In this document: positions 62,875-64,000 of the stretch, one piece after another
Layout of the letters: the number at the start of each line of letters is the position of its first letter
Numbering within the stretch: position 1 is the stretch's first letter
DNA from: an uncultured Acidaminococcus sp.
GTDB lineage: Bacteria > Bacillota > Negativicutes > Acidaminococcales > Acidaminococcaceae
DNA: 64,000 nucleotides
Assembly (NCBI GenBank): GCA_900315205.1
Contig: OMYF01000001.1
Span: 31,930 to 95,929, forward strand
Direction of reading: 5' to 3'
The notes under the pieces: model-generated
Databases searched by the model: none
The model's input: only the letters and a program-made list of their open reading frames with translations
Told to the model about the DNA's origin: nothing
Program-made: the position numbers and the translations under genes

Positions 62875-63315
62875 ATGTTGAAAAAGATCCTGGTTCCTGT
62901 CGATGGTTCCGAGCCTGCGTGGCGGGCACTTGCAATGGGAGAAGATCTGGCAAGGACCTATCACGGGGAGCTGATCGTGCTCCATGTGGTCCAGAAATTC
63001 AGCATGTCCGGACTGGTCCTGAGTGGCATGAACAGCTCCGTCAAGCCGGAAAGTCCCAACGTGAATGCAACACAGATCGGCAGGATGATCCTTGATACGG
63101 CAAAAAAGAGACTGGCCGACAGCCCGTGCAGTGTGGAGTATGAGATGGAATTCGGAAACCCGGCAGAGACGGTGATCCAGACCGCAAAGGAAAAAGCTGT
63201 CTCGGCCATTGTCGTCGGGCGGCGGGGACTGTCGGGGGTGGAAGAATTCTTGCTTGGCAGTGTCAGCAGCAAAGTCGTGGAATATTCGGATATTCCCGTA
63301 GTCGTCGTCAAGTGA
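62875..63315 (+). CDS. Universal stress protein UspA family (5 of 5)
   Basis: 146 residues. MLKKILVPVDGSEPAWRAL start; ATP motif VVGRRGLSGVEEFLLGSVSSKVVE (R in place of the second S). GGGGGTGA precedes the ATG, 49 bases after copy 4. Ends at the convergent terminator. Confidence 0.93.
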   Translation: MLKKILVPVDGSEPAWRALAMGEDLARTYHGELIVLHVVQKFSMSGLVLSGMNSSVKPESPNVNATQIGRMILDTAKKRLADSPCSVEYEMEFGNPAETVIQTAKEKAVSAIVVGRRGLSGVEEFLLGSVSSKVVEYSDIPVVVVK

Positions 63316-63336
63316 GCCCTTCCTGATACGGTTACA

Positions 63337-63383
63337 TATGGAAAGAGCCCGTCCTGGAAAATCCGGGACGGGCTCTTTCCATA
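63337..63383. terminator. Strong bidirectional terminator
   Basis: GGAAAGAGCCCGTCC (63340-63354) pairs perfectly with GGACGGGCTCTTTCC (63366-63380), with three further A-T pairs outside. Between convergent usp and nhaC-like genes. Confidence 0.9.
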
Positions 63384-63421
63384 ATGTATGTGGTCTATAG
63401 CTGAAGCATTTCGAAAGCTTA

Positions 63422-64000
63422 TCAGGCCTTCGATGGCCTGCTGCCGGACAGACGGGACTTAGCCCTTTTGTGCAGCAGGAAGAGAGCGGCGAGCAGGAAT
63501 AAGAATCCGGTAACCATAGTCAGGACTGCACTGCCGCCGGAAAAACCGGCTGCCAGATAGCTGAAGAAACAGGCTGTGGCCGTGACAACGGCATAAGGGA
63601 TCTGCGTGCTTACGTGCTTCATGTGATTGCATCCGGCACCCGAAGAAGACAGGATCGTCGTGTCGGAAATGGGAGAGCAGTGGTCGCCGAAGACGGAACC
63701 TGCCAGGGTGGCTGCAAGGGTAACGGTCATGATGTGCGCCGGTGCGGCCTGGCAGATGAATACGACGATGGGAATGAAGATCCCGAAAGTGCCCCAGGCA
63801 GTGCCGATGGAGAAGGAAAGGCCCGAAGCGACAAGGAATACGATGGCCGGGATCAGCTCGATGGGCAGATGGCTCGTCTGTACGAGCATACCGATATATT
63901 TGCCCGTGCCCAGGTAATTCTGGCAGAGGGAACCGATTGTCCAGGCCAGGGTCAGGATGATGTAGGCCGGAACCATCGTATTGATCCCCGCACTGATATT
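63422..64000 (-). CDS. NhaC-type Na+/H+ antiporter family protein, partial
   Basis: The C-terminal 190 or so residues of a larger gene whose start lies beyond the window; the frame is open to the last base (NISAGINTMVPAYII). The family motif GSVFGDHCSPISDTTILSSSGAGCNHMKH is visible, followed by three or four membrane helices and a basic end. This DTT variant is closer to the standard NhaC/MleN form than the paralogue at 25 kb. Confidence 0.87.
   Translation of the reverse strand, partial: NISAGINTMVPAYIILTLAWTIGSLCQNYLGTGKYIGMLVQTSHLPIELIPAIVFLVASGLSFSIGTAWGTFGIFIPIVVFICQAAPAHIMTVTLAATLAGSVFGDHCSPISDTTILSSSGAGCNHMKHVSTQIPYAVVTATACFFSYLAAGFSGGSAVLTMVTGFLFLLAALFLLHKRAKSRLSGSRPSKA

Noticed and set aside
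1..64000. CRISPR arrays, transposases, prophage genes and integration sites
   Set aside because: No regularly spaced repeats, transposase or integrase motifs were seen; the single tRNA gene has no flanking direct repeat.

Overview
The window looks like core chromosome of a low-redundancy anaerobic member of the Bacillota. I infer class Negativicutes, probably an Acidaminococcaceae-like amino-acid and organic-acid fermenter. The reasons are: mid-50s GC by eye; Bacillota-style gene orders (phoH-ybeY-cdd-era-recO, ispE-purR-glmU-prs-pth, rpmE-prfA-prmC-tsaC-rpiB-upp); no spoVG between purR and glmU; an [FeFe]-hydrogenase maturase; an oxygen-labile L-serine dehydratase; and many transporters for glutamate, dicarboxylates and amino acids. 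The genus is an inference, not read from a marker gene. There is no rRNA, CRISPR array, prophage or insertion sequence, and only one tRNA (Val-GAC).

Layout. 0.2-5.7 kb: pepD converges on hydG across a perfect 46-bp palindrome. A possible structured RNA/leader lies upstream of hydG, followed by a minus-strand nitroreductase-ltaE-acetyltransferase operon. 5.9-9.0 kb: two secreted proteins that look like diverged tandem paralogues, then a zinc macrodomain protein with an altered ADP-ribose motif. 9.3-14.6 kb: an EFR1-type flavodoxin-ferredoxin protein; an NRAMP-fold transporter lacking the metal ligands, followed by a DUF1445 (YcsI/D-glutamate cyclase family) enzyme; a C_GCAxxG_C_C protein; a tiny Tyr/Asp-rich protein; and an FAH-family hydrolase. 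14.8-23 kb: tRNA-Val, a lipoprotein cyclophilin, phoH-ybeY-cdd-era, a CorC-like CBS protein (possible AUU start), recO, a membrane protein, exonuclease III, an ADP-ribosylglycohydrolase and a Nudix hydrolase in one long run. 23.3-26.5 kb: an AEC permease, a LysR regulator and an NhaC antiporter. 26.6-36.2 kb: lgt and a phosphoesterase, divergent from leuS; then comEA-comEC-holA-gltS. 36.3-43.5 kb: yitT divergent from ispE-gntR-purR, then glmU, prs, pth. 43.7-47.6 kb: a serine module (DAACS symporter-sdaAB-sdaAA) divergent from a LysR regulator. 47.8-54.4 kb: the translation/nucleotide cluster rpmE to a dCMP deaminase. 54.5-60 kb: a FliB-like Cys-rich protein divergent from an orphan radical SAM gene, then a D-malate/tartrate-dehydrogenase, chorismate-mutase-ACT and SLC13-transporter operon. 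60.3-64 kb: a small membrane protein and five tandem universal stress proteins, converging on a truncated NhaC antiporter at the window edge.

How the genes fit together. Much of the accessory content concerns uptake and fermentation of small acids: serine to pyruvate (SdaAA/AB plus symporter), glutamate (GltS), a 5-oxoproline or D-glutamate-like route (NRAMP-fold carrier plus DUF1445), and D-malate/tartrate (dehydrogenase plus SLC13). HydG points to hydrogen production as the electron sink. Most units have recognisable promoters and strong intrinsic terminators; several terminators lie inside operons or in leaders and may act as attenuators.

Best candidates for something undescribed: the structured leader of hydG; the metal-site-less NRAMP/DUF1445 pair; the DAAD macrodomain; the chorismate-mutase-ACT protein inside a C4-acid operon; and the five-gene usp array. 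No sequence search or folding programme was run; family names rest on motif recognition.
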